From positions 387,849 through 448,009 of the forward strand of contig JAUJOQ010000001.1 in assembly GCA_030447725.1 (NCBI GenBank): a DNA stretch of 60,161 nucleotides, written 5' to 3'. Position 1 is the stretch's first letter. Each line of letters starts with the position of its first letter. The DNA comes from Thermoleophilaceae bacterium (GTDB lineage Bacteria; Actinomycetota; Thermoleophilia; Solirubrobacterales; Thermoleophilaceae). Below, one piece after another: positions 19,378 through 27,073 of the stretch. A model generated the notes under the pieces. It made no database searches and had not been told where the DNA came from. It saw only the letters and a list, made by a program, of their open reading frames with translations. The translations under genes were made by a program, and so were the position numbers.

Positions 19378-20004
19378 GTGAGCAGCGAGAGCTTTTGGAC
19401 CAACCGCATCCGCTGGCGCCTGCGCGGCGCCACCGTATGGCCGGCCTTCGTGCTCACAACGCTGCTCGACGGCCTGATCCTCGACCTGCTGCCTCCGGTT
19501 GCCACGACCGGGCTCAACTACGTGGAGGGCGTGCTGATCGCGACTTTCGGCAACCTTTTCCTGGTCGGGGCGCTGGCTCCCTTCCTCACCAAGAGGCTGG
19601 CACGACGCGGTCGGGTCGCCCCGGCCGGGGGCGCAGCAGCCGTGGTCGAGGTGGAGCTGCTGCGCGACCGCGTGGGCAGCGCGCTGCTGGCGGCCGGTGT
19701 CGTGGCCTCGCTCGCTTCCGGGCTGGCCAACCGGCCGCTGATCGTCTCGGAGACGGAGGCCAGCGAGGAGAACGCGCGGGTGGTGCAGGACTACGTGAAC
19801 GACTCGGATGACGAGGAGCTGCGCCGCAACATCGAGACCGCGAACACCATCCGGCTCGGGGAGGGCTATTTCCGGACCTGCATCGCCCGCGACGACCGCG
19901 ACCGGTTCGTGTGTCTGCTCGTGGACACAGAGAAGGAGCCGGTCGACGTGCGGCGCGATCCGAGCGCGGTGCCCAACAATCTGGTCGGGGGTAGCAGGGA
20001 GTGA
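19378..20004 (+). CDS. Membrane protein of unknown function
   Basis: A protein of 208 residues, GTG start. Three hydrophobic helices are visible: PAFVLTTLLDGLILDLLPP, VLIATFGNLFLVGALAPFL and VGSALLAAGVVASLASGLA. A soluble C-terminal domain of about 90 residues follows, with two Cys (RTCIARDDRDRFVCLLVD) that may pair. It sits alone on the plus strand between two paralogous secreted phosphatase-superfamily genes. I do not recognise a family. Confidence 0.72.
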   Translation: MSSESFWTNRIRWRLRGATVWPAFVLTTLLDGLILDLLPPVATTGLNYVEGVLIATFGNLFLVGALAPFLTKRLARRGRVAPAGGAAAVVEVELLRDRVGSALLAAGVVASLASGLANRPLIVSETEASEENARVVQDYVNDSDDEELRRNIETANTIRLGEGYFRTCIARDDRDRFVCLLVDTEKEPVDVRRDPSAVPNNLVGGSRE

Positions 20005-20029
20005 CGCCGACCATGGCCACACGCCCGAG

Positions 20030-21610
20030 TCAGGCGTCGCCGATCAGGCGCAGTCTTACCCCGCCGAGCACCTCGAACACCTCGACGCGATTGCGCCCCG
20101 GCCGAAGGGCCACCTCGGGCACGTTGACGGCGAAGCTCTCCTGCTCGCTTCCACGCAGGCGGAATGTGCGGCTCACGGCCTCGATGCGGCCGTTCACCGC
20201 GACGGCGATGTCACGCACCTCGCCGTCGTCGCTGCCGGTCACCGGTCCCGCCACCTGGGTCGGCAGCAGGACGGAGTGCTTGCGCACCGCGCGCATCGCG
20301 GCGCCACCGGCGACGTTGGCGCGCACTTTCCCGGCGCGTGCGGGCGCCGGTTCTCCAACTGCCCGGCCCAGCAGCTCGCGGTTGGGACCCACCCCGGTGT
20401 ACAGAGAGGCCCAGTCCCCCGAGCCGAAGCGCGCCAGCCGGTCGAGGAGGAGGGCCCGCCGCTGCGCCTCGAGCGCTTTGGCCGGCACCTCGATGTCGGC
20501 GCCGAAGCCGCGCCTCACCATCACCAGGGAGCGCCGGCGGCGCACCGCCTGCGAGAAGGCCGACCGGCCGTCGGCGCGGTAGGGCATCCGCAGTCCCAGG
20601 ATGTCCGCAATGGTGGGCACGATGTCGGTGGTGCGCACGTAGGAGCGGACGATGCGCCCGCGGCGCTGTCCTGGCGCCTTGATGAACAGCGGCACCGGCG
20701 CCACCTCGTCCACGTTCTTCGCAGAGGCCACGCGGCGGTTGTCCACGCCGATCTGTGACGAGAGGCCATGGTCGGCGGTGATCACGATCAGCGACTCGTC
20801 GAGGAGGCCCTGCTTCTCCATGCCGTCGAGCATCCGGCCGATCTCGTGGTCCACGAAGCCGATCTGGAGCAGGATGCGCTGCTGGTTGTAGTTCGTGACG
20901 TGAAGGTCATGGAAGCCGGGCACGCTCTCGGAGCCGGGCAGCGGATCGGCACCGGCGCGCGCCGCCTTGCCCGAGGGCAGGTAGAGGTGCGGCCCGTGTG
21001 GGAGCAGCGCGTGCTTGAGGTAGAAGGTGGGGCGGCCGGGCTTGATCGCCCGAAAGAAGCGCCTCAGGCGCTCGCGACGGCCCGCGTTGAGCAGCGACAA
21101 AATCTTCGGGCCCTTCGGCTTCGCGCCGGGACACCAGCGCGGCGGGCACACCGCGGTGGCCTCCTCGGAGCTGACGATGCGGTACCCGCGCGGGCCGAAC
21201 AGGTCGAACACGGTCCGGGGGTGGCCCTCGAAGGTTCCCGGCACACCGCGCTCGGGGGTCTTGCCGTCGAGGATGGCGGGAACGGACTTCGTGGTCGCGT
21301 CGTAGACGGTGTGGGCGTTGGGAAACCAGGTGCCGGTGCGGGCGAGCCTCGCGAAGTTGGGATAGCGCCCTGCGTCGATGCGGCCGTCGGGGCCGAGCAG
21401 GGCGTCGGCGGGGAACTCGTCGAGCACGAGCATCACCACCGGCGGCTTGGCGTCGCCCTCGGCCGTCTGCGGCGTGGCGGTGGCAACCGGGCCGCCGGCA
21501 CGGGCGCTGCGATCGGCGTCCGGGTCTTTGCCGCCGCAGGCCGCGACGGCGACCACGGCCGTCATTAGAGAGGCGGCAGCGAGTGCCGGCGAGAGCTGCT
21601 TGCGACGCAT
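20030..21610 (-). CDS. Lipoprotein of the alkaline phosphatase superfamily (paralogue 2)
   Basis: A protein of 526 residues starting MRRKQLSPALAAASL. A lipobox (AVVAVAAC) indicates lipid anchoring. The layout matches paralogue 1 at 17651: VVMLVLDEFPADALL, candidate nucleophile in DATTKSVPAIL, TADHGLSS, KAPGQRRGR, and a C-terminal beta-rich domain ending RVEVFEVLGGVRLRLIGDA. The sulfatase signature is absent. The substrate is unknown; a cell-envelope phospho-substrate is possible. A longer in-frame extension upstream overlaps PPK2 and is rejected. Confidence 0.84.
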   Translation of the reverse strand: MRRKQLSPALAAASLMTAVVAVAACGGKDPDADRSARAGGPVATATPQTAEGDAKPPVVMLVLDEFPADALLGPDGRIDAGRYPNFARLARTGTWFPNAHTVYDATTKSVPAILDGKTPERGVPGTFEGHPRTVFDLFGPRGYRIVSSEEATAVCPPRWCPGAKPKGPKILSLLNAGRRERLRRFFRAIKPGRPTFYLKHALLPHGPHLYLPSGKAARAGADPLPGSESVPGFHDLHVTNYNQQRILLQIGFVDHEIGRMLDGMEKQGLLDESLIVITADHGLSSQIGVDNRRVASAKNVDEVAPVPLFIKAPGQRRGRIVRSYVRTTDIVPTIADILGLRMPYRADGRSAFSQAVRRRRSLVMVRRGFGADIEVPAKALEAQRRALLLDRLARFGSGDWASLYTGVGPNRELLGRAVGEPAPARAGKVRANVAGGAAMRAVRKHSVLLPTQVAGPVTGSDDGEVRDIAVAVNGRIEAVSRTFRLRGSEQESFAVNVPEVALRPGRNRVEVFEVLGGVRLRLIGDA

Positions 21611-21666
21611 CGCGTGCACTGTAGGCACCGGCCGCGGACCGTTCACCGTCCCTTGACGGCTCGGAC

Positions 21667-22470
21667 TCAGCTGGGTAACGCCGGCGGCTCGAAGCCGTGG
21701 GCGCGCATGCCCGACTCGATCTCTGCGATCACCGTCTCGAGCACCTTCACCCGCGCCCAGCGCTTGGAGTCGCCCTCCACCAGGTGCCACCGGGCGTGCT
21801 CGTGATCGGTGCGGTCGAGCATGTCCTCGAGGGCCTGCTCGTAGGCGGGCCGCTTCTCGCGGTTGCGCCAGTCCTCGTCGGTGAGCTTCCACCGCTTGAG
21901 GGGCTTTCGCTGCCGGCGTTCGAAGCGACTCAGCTGCTCCTCGTCGGAGATGTGAAGCCAGAGCTTGACGAGGATGACCCCTTCGGCGGCCAGCGAGCGC
22001 TCGAACTCGACGATCTCCCCGTAGGCGCGCTCCACCTCCTGCACCGTGGCGAAGCCCTCCACCCGTTCGACCAGGACGCGGCCGTACCAGGAGCGGTCGA
22101 AGACGGCCATGCCGCCCCAGCCCGGAAGCTGGGGCCAGAAGCGCCAGAGGAAGTGGTGGCGCTTCACGTCGGCGCTGGGGGCGCCGAACTGGGCAACGCG
22201 CACGTGGCGCAGGTCCAGCGGTTCGATCAGGCGCTTGATCGCGCCGCCCTTGCCCGAGGCGTCCCAGCCCTCGAAGACCACGCACACCGGCGGTCCGAGC
22301 TCGTCGCCGTCGAGCTTCCCGCCCAGGGCCAGTCGCAGCGTAGCCATCCGTTGCTGTCCGACCTCGAGGCGCTCGGCCTCCTCCTTCTTGGAGAGCTTGA
22401 GCGAGAGGTCGAGCTGGTCCAGGCGCCCCACGCTTCCTAGCCTAGCCGGGCTACTCCAGATGTTCTCCAC
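21667..22470 (-). CDS. Polyphosphate kinase 2 family protein
   Basis: A protein of 267 residues, GTG start. Walker A is GWDASGKGGAIKRL and Walker B/lid is FDRSWYGRVLVERVEGF. The C-terminal KRWKLTDEDWRNR segment is typical of PPK2. It transfers phosphate between polyphosphate and nucleotides; the sequence does not settle whether ADP, AMP or GDP is preferred. It is 56 bp upstream of the lipoprotein phosphatase-superfamily gene on the same strand. Confidence 0.92.
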   Translation of the reverse strand: MENIWSSPARLGSVGRLDQLDLSLKLSKKEEAERLEVGQQRMATLRLALGGKLDGDELGPPVCVVFEGWDASGKGGAIKRLIEPLDLRHVRVAQFGAPSADVKRHHFLWRFWPQLPGWGGMAVFDRSWYGRVLVERVEGFATVQEVERAYGEIVEFERSLAAEGVILVKLWLHISDEEQLSRFERRQRKPLKRWKLTDEDWRNREKRPAYEQALEDMLDRTDHEHARWHLVEGDSKRWARVKVLETVIAEIESGMRAHGFEPPALPS

Positions 22471-22558
22471 CCCATCACTTCCCTTTCACGGGCGGCGCGC
22501 CGTTGGCTCCTACGGTGCCGAGGTGCTGCACGGCTCCTTCTCCCCCCACGCTCCCCGC

Positions 22559-22740
22559 ATGCCGGCTGAGGCCCATCACATCGGCAACGTGGAGGTCCGC
22601 GGAGCTGCAGGTGTTGATCGAGAGCATCCGCGTGGGCTTCACCGTCCGTGAGTTCGAGCTCTTCTTCGCCCTCGCCGAGCGATTCGACCGCGTAGTGGCC
22701 CGGCCCGAGATCTACACGCTTCGCCCCGCAGCGCCGTCAG
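22559..22740 (+). pseudogene. Remnant of an OmpR/PhoB-type winged-helix regulator
   Basis: From ATG at 22559 one frame reads HIGNVEVR. The adjacent frame then continues with LIESIRVGFTVREFELFFAL and AERFDRVVARPEIYTL, a good match to the start of an OmpR-type DNA-binding domain (the usual xTxREFELLxxLAxxPGRVVSREEL pattern). A frameshift near 22600 and loss of the recognition helix and wing at 22740 make this a remnant. It abuts the 3' end of the phosphoesterase gene. No receiver domain is found upstream. Confidence 0.5.
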
Positions 22741-23459
22741 GCCGCAGCGACCAGCTTCTCCGCGAACTCCGCAGGAAGGCCCGCCTCGGCCACCTCGCGC
22801 GCCACCGCCTCGGCGTCGTAGGCCACCCGCTCGATCGTCACGTTCACCCCGTCGGCGGCCGGGGAGAGAACGGCGAAGGCGCCGCGGGGATCCTCGTCCT
22901 TGGGCTTGCCCACCGAGCCGCAGTTCACGAACAGGACGCCGCCGTGCTCGCGTACCCAGGGCTTGTGGGTGTGACCGAACACGAGAGTGCTCGCCTCCTC
23001 GGCCTTGGCCAGTCGCTCGTAGAGGCTCGCAGGCTTGTCCTCGAAGAGGTACTCGTTGACCTTGCGCGGCGAGCCGTGCACGAGGTGCACGCCTTTCGAG
23101 CCGACCTCGAGATGCAGGTCGAAGGGCAGGTCGCGCATGAAGTCCTTCGAGCGCCGGTCGGTGTGGGCCAGGGTCCACTCCACCGACCGCCGCCCGAGGT
23201 CGCGGTCGTGTTGGGTGACGTACGCACAGCCGCAGTCCTCGAGGTCGCGCGCGATGGCGTAGTCGTAGTTGCCGTAGACCGTGGGGATGCCGCGGTCCTC
23301 GATGGCGGCGCACACTTCGCTTGGATGAGGTCCGTAGCCGACGAGATCGCCGCCACAGAAGATGCGCTCGATGCCGAGCTCTTCGATGCGCGAGAGGGAG
23401 GCTTCGAGCGCCGGCATGTTCCCGTGGATGTCGGTGATCACGGCTACGCGGTCGTCCAT
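22737..23459 (-). CDS. Calcineurin-like metallophosphoesterase
   Basis: A protein of 240 residues with the metal-binding motifs of the YfcE/MJ0936 group: DIHGNMPAL, GGDLVGYGPHP, YGNYDYAI (Tyr where GNHD has His), HGSPRKVNEYL and FGHTHKPW. It is predicted to be a cytoplasmic phosphodiesterase or phosphatase with two metals. The physiological substrate is unknown. It lies alone, between a regulator remnant and the arsenic block. Confidence 0.9.
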   Translation of the reverse strand: MDDRVAVITDIHGNMPALEASLSRIEELGIERIFCGGDLVGYGPHPSEVCAAIEDRGIPTVYGNYDYAIARDLEDCGCAYVTQHDRDLGRRSVEWTLAHTDRRSKDFMRDLPFDLHLEVGSKGVHLVHGSPRKVNEYLFEDKPASLYERLAKAEEASTLVFGHTHKPWVREHGGVLFVNCGSVGKPKDEDPRGAFAVLSPAADGVNVTIERVAYDAEAVAREVAEAGLPAEFAEKLVAAA

Positions 23460-23556
23460 GAGCGCAGGTTATGCATTGGACGGCGGTCGCCTCAACGCGT
23501 TCACAGGACGGACACAGGCCGCCGAGCGGGCATGCCGGTGGCTAGACTCTGCATCG

Positions 23557-23910
23557 ATGTCCGTCGATCTGACCCTCGAGCCCAAGACCAAACGCCCGAA
23601 GGGCGAGCCCTGCTGTGAGCCCGTTGTCTATCCGGACGTCGAGCGTGCCGAGGCGATCCGGCTCGCCGAGCTTGCGAAGGCCCTTGGCGACCCCGTGCGA
23701 CTGCAGCTGGTCGATGTCCTTCGCAAGCACGCCGGCAAGGTGTGCGTCTGTGAGCTGGTGCCCCTCTTCGACATCGCCCAGCCGACGCTCAGCCATCACC
23801 TGCGCAAGCTGCGCGAGGCGGGGATCGTCGACTCCGAGCGCCAGGGCCTGTGGGTCTACTACTACGTGCTGCCCGAGGCGCTCCGAGAGCTCTCCGCCTG
23901 GCTGCACTAG
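23557..23910 (+). CDS. arsR: ArsR/SmtB-family arsenic-responsive repressor
   Basis: A protein of 117 residues. The N-terminus has a Cys pair (GEPCCEPVVYPD). The winged helix contains ALGDPVRLQLVDVL, KVCVCELVPLF (a Cys-x-Cys at the As(III)-binding helix), IAQPTLSHHLRKL and GLWVYYYVL. As(III) binding to the Cys would release DNA. It is convergent with the aquaporin gene (5-bp gap), which ends the minus-strand arsM-arsC-aquaporin set. A TCGATG-type half-site overlaps its own start. Confidence 0.93.
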   Translation: MSVDLTLEPKTKRPKGEPCCEPVVYPDVERAEAIRLAELAKALGDPVRLQLVDVLRKHAGKVCVCELVPLFDIAQPTLSHHLRKLREAGIVDSERQGLWVYYYVLPEALRELSAWLH

Positions 23911-23915
23911 CCCTT

Positions 23916-24602
23916 TTACGACGGCCTGTCTCCACGCACCAGCCCGTAGGCGAACGCCCCCGCGGCAGCGCCCACGACTGGGCCGGCGACGTACACCCAG
24001 AAGTCGGTCCACTCCCAGGCGGCCACCGCCGGACCGAGGGACCGGGCCGGGTTCATCGAAGCTCCGGTCACGGGCCCGCCGAACAGCGCGTCGAGGCCCA
24101 CGGTCGCCCCGATGGCGATCGCCGCGGCCGCGCCCACAGCACGCGTGTCGGTCGCGACTGCCGTGATCACGAACATCAGCAGGGCGGTGAGGACCAGCTC
24201 GTAGACGAAGGCGCTGCCGGCGCCGACGCTCGGCACGGTGGCTCCCAGCTCTGCCGGCTGGTCTGGCCATACCGCGAGCAGCAGCAGCGCTCCGAGCACG
24301 GCACCCAGGATCTGGGCGGCGATGTAGACCACCGCTTCGCGTACCGGAAAGTGGCGCGACAGCGTGAACGCGAGCGTGACTGCCGGGTTGATGTGCGCTC
24401 CCGACAGGTGCCCGGTCGCGTAGACCATGGCCATGATGACCAGCCCGAAGACCAGGCTTATCCCGACGGTGCCCAACGCTCCGCCGTACTCCGCATCGGT
24501 AACGACCGCGCCGCACCCGGCGAAGACGAGGGCGAACGCGGCGAGGGCCTCCGCTCCCGCTCGCCGCGCGAGGTCCGGCGTACCCGGGGTCGTAGCGCTC
24601 AT
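23916..24602 (-). CDS. MIP-family aquaporin/aquaglyceroporin, probably an arsenite channel
   Basis: A protein of 228 residues with six hydrophobic helices and both pore boxes: GAHINPAVT and GASMNPARS. MIP channels in ars operons (AqpS type) let arsenite leave the cell down its gradient after arsenate reduction. It starts 15 bp after arsC on the same strand, which supports that role. General water or glycerol transport is the alternative. No ArsB or Acr3 pump is present in the window. Confidence 0.88.
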   Translation of the reverse strand: MSATTPGTPDLARRAGAEALAAFALVFAGCGAVVTDAEYGGALGTVGISLVFGLVIMAMVYATGHLSGAHINPAVTLAFTLSRHFPVREAVVYIAAQILGAVLGALLLLAVWPDQPAELGATVPSVGAGSAFVYELVLTALLMFVITAVATDTRAVGAAAAIAIGATVGLDALFGGPVTGASMNPARSLGPAVAAWEWTDFWVYVAGPVVGAAAGAFAYGLVRGDRPS

Positions 24603-24617
24603 TGCCCGGCGCGCTCG

Positions 24618-25235
24618 TCAGGCGGCGGCGAGCGCGTCGCACTGCTCTTTGGCCAGGCATTCCCGCGATCGACGGTGCGCGAGGTTCATCACGAAGCTGC
24701 GCACCGGGACGTCGTCGTAGTCGCTGAGGATCGCGTCGGCGCAGGCGCGGATCTCCGCTTCGGAGCGCCGGTCCTCGAACTCGCGCGCCAGGTCTGGAAG
24801 CAGCCTCTCCAAGCGCAGCCCATGAGCGGTGCGGTCGGCCCTGATGGCGTCGATGCGCTGCGCCAGGAGATCCTTGACGCGCGACTCGACGGCGTCGCGG
24901 ATCGAGCGCACCTCCTCGAGCGGCTTGCCCGCCGGGTCCGGGATGTCCCAGTCCTCCACCGTCGTCGGCACGAAGGGACATGTCGCTCCACAGGCCAGCG
25001 TGATCGCCCAGTCGGCGTGTAGTTGCATCTCGACGGTCAGCTTCTGAGGTCGGCGCCCCGACAGGTCGATGCCGACTTCGTTCATCGCCTCGACCACGGC
25101 CGGCCACACCTTGCGGCCGGGCTTCTGACCGGCGGACTCGGCACGGATGTCTTTGGGGGCGTGGCGCTCGAAGAAGGCCTGAGCCATCTGCGAGCGCCCG
25201 GCGTTGTGCGTGCATACGAACAGGACGTGCTTCAT
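24618..25235 (-). CDS. arsC: Arsenate reductase (LMW-PTP type) with a C-terminal helical extension
   Basis: A protein of 205 residues. Residues 1-135 are a thioredoxin-coupled ArsC domain: P-loop VCTHNAGRSQ (nucleophile Cys8), Cys in LACGATCPFVP, and the general acid in WDIPDPAG. Residues about 140-205 are an extra helical segment (SEAEIRACADAIL, RSFVMNLAHRRSREC) like the small helical domain found at the N-terminus of some actinobacterial ArsC-like proteins; here it is at the C-terminus. GGGAGG lies just upstream of the ATG, which supports this start. Confidence 0.9.
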   Translation of the reverse strand: MKHVLFVCTHNAGRSQMAQAFFERHAPKDIRAESAGQKPGRKVWPAVVEAMNEVGIDLSGRRPQKLTVEMQLHADWAITLACGATCPFVPTTVEDWDIPDPAGKPLEEVRSIRDAVESRVKDLLAQRIDAIRADRTAHGLRLERLLPDLAREFEDRRSEAEIRACADAILSDYDDVPVRSFVMNLAHRRSRECLAKEQCDALAAA

Positions 25236-25280
25236 GGAGACCTCCCACACGGTGGCTGGTCTCGGCAGGAAAGCCGATTC

Positions 25281-25302
25281 CATCGACAAACACAAATCGA
25301 TG
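25281..25302. promoter_or_regulatory. Candidate ArsR operator between arsM and arsC
   Basis: A perfect inverted repeat CATCGA-N10-TCGATG lies in the 71-bp gap upstream of arsC. A further ATTGAC half-site on the opposite strand (25305-25310) overlaps the arsM stop codon. The arrangement ATTGAC-N4-ATC(G) recurs upstream of arsM, so both may bind ArsR and give arsC its own regulated promoter. Confidence 0.5.
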
Positions 25303-25306
25303 CCCG

Positions 25307-26218
25307 TCAATCTGGCTTGCGCGCGCGCACGATGGCCGCGGCAGCGTGGTCGTGCACGCGGTGGGTCTCCCGTATCTCGACCTCGCCGAGCCCGGCGCCG
25401 GCCAGGGCGCTCTCGAACTCCTCGCGGGTGAGGGCGCCGGCGATGCAGCCCGTCCATTCGGCAATGTCGGCTCCCGTGGCCTCGTCCATGCCGGTGTCGG
25501 CGATCACGTCGGAGACCGCGAAGCGCCCACCGGGCTTCAGGACACGTGCCGTCTCGGCCAGCACCTTGTGCTTGTCGCCGGCGAGGTTGATGACGCAGTT
25601 CGAGATCACGACATCCACCGAGGCGTCCGCGAGGGGGATGTCCTCGAGATAGCCCTTGACGAACTCCACGTTCTCGACTCCCGCCTCGGCAGCGTGCTTG
25701 CGCGCAAGTGCGAGCATCTCATCGGTCATGTCCAGGCCGATGGCCTTGCCCGCCTGACCCACCCGCTCCGCGCTGATGAGGACGTCCGCTCCCGCGCCCG
25801 ACCCCAGGTCGAGCACGGTCTCCCCCTCATGGAGGTCGGCCACCGCGGTCGGGACGCCACATCCCAGCGAGGCCGATATAGCGGCGTCGGGAGCCTCGGT
25901 GGCATCATCGTTGCCGTAGAGCGCCCGTCCGAAGACCTGGTTGTCCTCGCGGTCTGTCAGGCCGTTGTCGGCGGGCCCACAGCCGCACGACGACGACCCG
26001 GCGCCGGCCACGGCCGTGGCAGCTGCCGCGTAGCGCGCGCGGACGGCCTCGCGAATGTCGACATCGCCGGCGACCGCGCGGGGCTCGCCGGGCGAGCAGG
26101 CGCAGCCGCCCTCGATGGTCGGGTTCCCTGGCCCACAGCACTCGGACTTCGCCGAGGGCTCGCAGCAGCTGGCCTGCTCGGTCGCAGAGCAACGGGCGTC
26201 AGGGGTGGCACGTGACAT
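25307..26218 (-). CDS. arsM: Arsenite S-adenosylmethionine methyltransferase
   Basis: A protein of 303 residues starting MSRATPDARC, with AGGAGG upstream; an ATG 36 bases further upstream lacks such a site. The N-terminal part is Cys-rich (SCCEPSAKSECCGPGN, GGCACSPGEP, SSSCGCGPADN). The SAM-binding block is VLDLGSGAGADVLIS. The conserved As(III)-binding Cys are in SNCVINLAGD and TGCIAGAL. It methylates trivalent arsenic to volatile or less retained forms. It heads the minus-strand arsM-arsC-aquaporin set. Confidence 0.95.
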   Translation of the reverse strand: MSRATPDARCSATEQASCCEPSAKSECCGPGNPTIEGGCACSPGEPRAVAGDVDIREAVRARYAAAATAVAGAGSSSCGCGPADNGLTDREDNQVFGRALYGNDDATEAPDAAISASLGCGVPTAVADLHEGETVLDLGSGAGADVLISAERVGQAGKAIGLDMTDEMLALARKHAAEAGVENVEFVKGYLEDIPLADASVDVVISNCVINLAGDKHKVLAETARVLKPGGRFAVSDVIADTGMDEATGADIAEWTGCIAGALTREEFESALAGAGLGEVEIRETHRVHDHAAAAIVRARKPD

Positions 26219-26245
26219 CGGTTGGACCTCCTCGGGCAGAGCTTG

Positions 26246-26278
26246 CATTGACATACATCACTTCGATAAACGTCAATG
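26246..26278. promoter_or_regulatory. Candidate ArsR operator upstream of arsM
   Basis: A 33-bp imperfect palindrome begins CATTGAC and ends GTCAATG, with ATC and GAT at matching inner positions. It lies 28-60 bp upstream of the arsM start, where a repressor would block transcription. Its half-site resembles the one between arsM and arsC. Confidence 0.6.
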
Positions 26279-26296
26279 TAGCAAGCCAGGCCTCCG

Positions 26297-26907
26297 TCAG
26301 CCGCCCAGCTCGCCGGGGTTGCCCTGGGCCTTGTTGAACGCGCAGCGGAAGTTCTCCGGCTGCCCCACCGGCTTGCTGCCCGCGAAGCCGCCGCGCTCGC
26401 TGTTGTCGTAGACGGTCACGTACTGCAGCGTCTCCGGCTGCGGGTTGGCCGGCTGGGGGTCGGATCGGGCTCGCCGGCGCGCGGGTCGCCTCGGGACTCC
26501 TCGCTCACGCCATGGGATCCGGCCGCGCGCGAGCCCGAGGCGGTCGTGGTGAGCGAGGCGCTCATCTCGCGCCGGTCCTTCAGGCCGTCGGTGGCGTCGA
26601 TGTCCGTCGACGCGGTCACCTCGCTGTAGTTGACGGTGAAGGAGAGCCTGACCCGGTTCGCGGCGCCGATCAGCTGCGCGGCGGTGGGGAGGTAGCCGCC
26701 CAGCTCGACGCACTTCTGGGTGGCGAAGAAGTAGCTGTTCGTGCCCACCTCCTCCTTGTCGACAGGGTAGATGCTCGAGAGCAGGCAGAAGGTGCCGAGG
26801 TCCACCGTCTCGGCGCTGCAGCGATCGACGAGCGCGCGTGCGCGCCGTCCGCCGACCCGATCGGCGTTGCTGGCCCTGCGCATGGGGATCACGCTGGCGG
26901 GGAACAT
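26297..26907 (-). pseudogene. Frameshifted gene for a protein of unknown function
   Basis: The first part (from ATG 26907) reads VDLGTFCLLSSIYPVDKEE, then KCVELGGYLPTAAQLIGAAN, a beta-rich region and SRGDPRAGEPDPTP. The matching continuation QPANPQPETLQYVTVYD, then SERGGFAGSKPVGQPENFRC, lies in another frame and stops at 26297. The break is in a run of five G at 26455-26459 (plus strand); one extra base would restore a single frame. Coding-like sequence (LEPRKLGLLRLNEKK) extends upstream of 26907 to a stop at 27001, so the start is uncertain too. It may be a real pseudogene or a homopolymer sequencing error. Confidence 0.6.
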
Positions 26908-27034
26908 CTTCTTCTCGTTGAGCCGCAGCAGGCCCAGCTTGCGTGGCTCGAGGCTGGGTCCGGGCAGGCGCTTGCCCGCGCGATTAGGTGGTCGGGGGGC
27001 TCAGGGGTACGGGGGCGGGGCCCCTAACAGAAGC

Positions 27035-27060
27035 GAGGGGGTCCCACGTGGGACCCCCTC
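27035..27060 (-). terminator. Perfect 26-bp palindrome after the RTX gene
   Basis: A 13-bp perfect inverted repeat without a spacer (GAGGGGGTCCCAC and its complement) lies 13 bp past the stop of the minus-strand RTX gene. As RNA it would form a strong GC hairpin. A T-rich stretch follows only on the plus strand (TTCTTTCT), so it may work in either direction. Confidence 0.6.
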
Positions 27061-27073
27061 CTCCTCGTTCTTT

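Noticed and set aside
17651..21610. The two alkaline-phosphatase-superfamily genes as sulfatases
   Set aside because: The C/S-x-P-x-R sulfatase signature is missing; only superfamily metal motifs are seen.
22503..23618. Open frame of 371 codons on the plus strand over the phosphoesterase gene
   Set aside because: Only its first part has meaning (the regulator remnant). The rest mirrors the minus-strand phosphoesterase.
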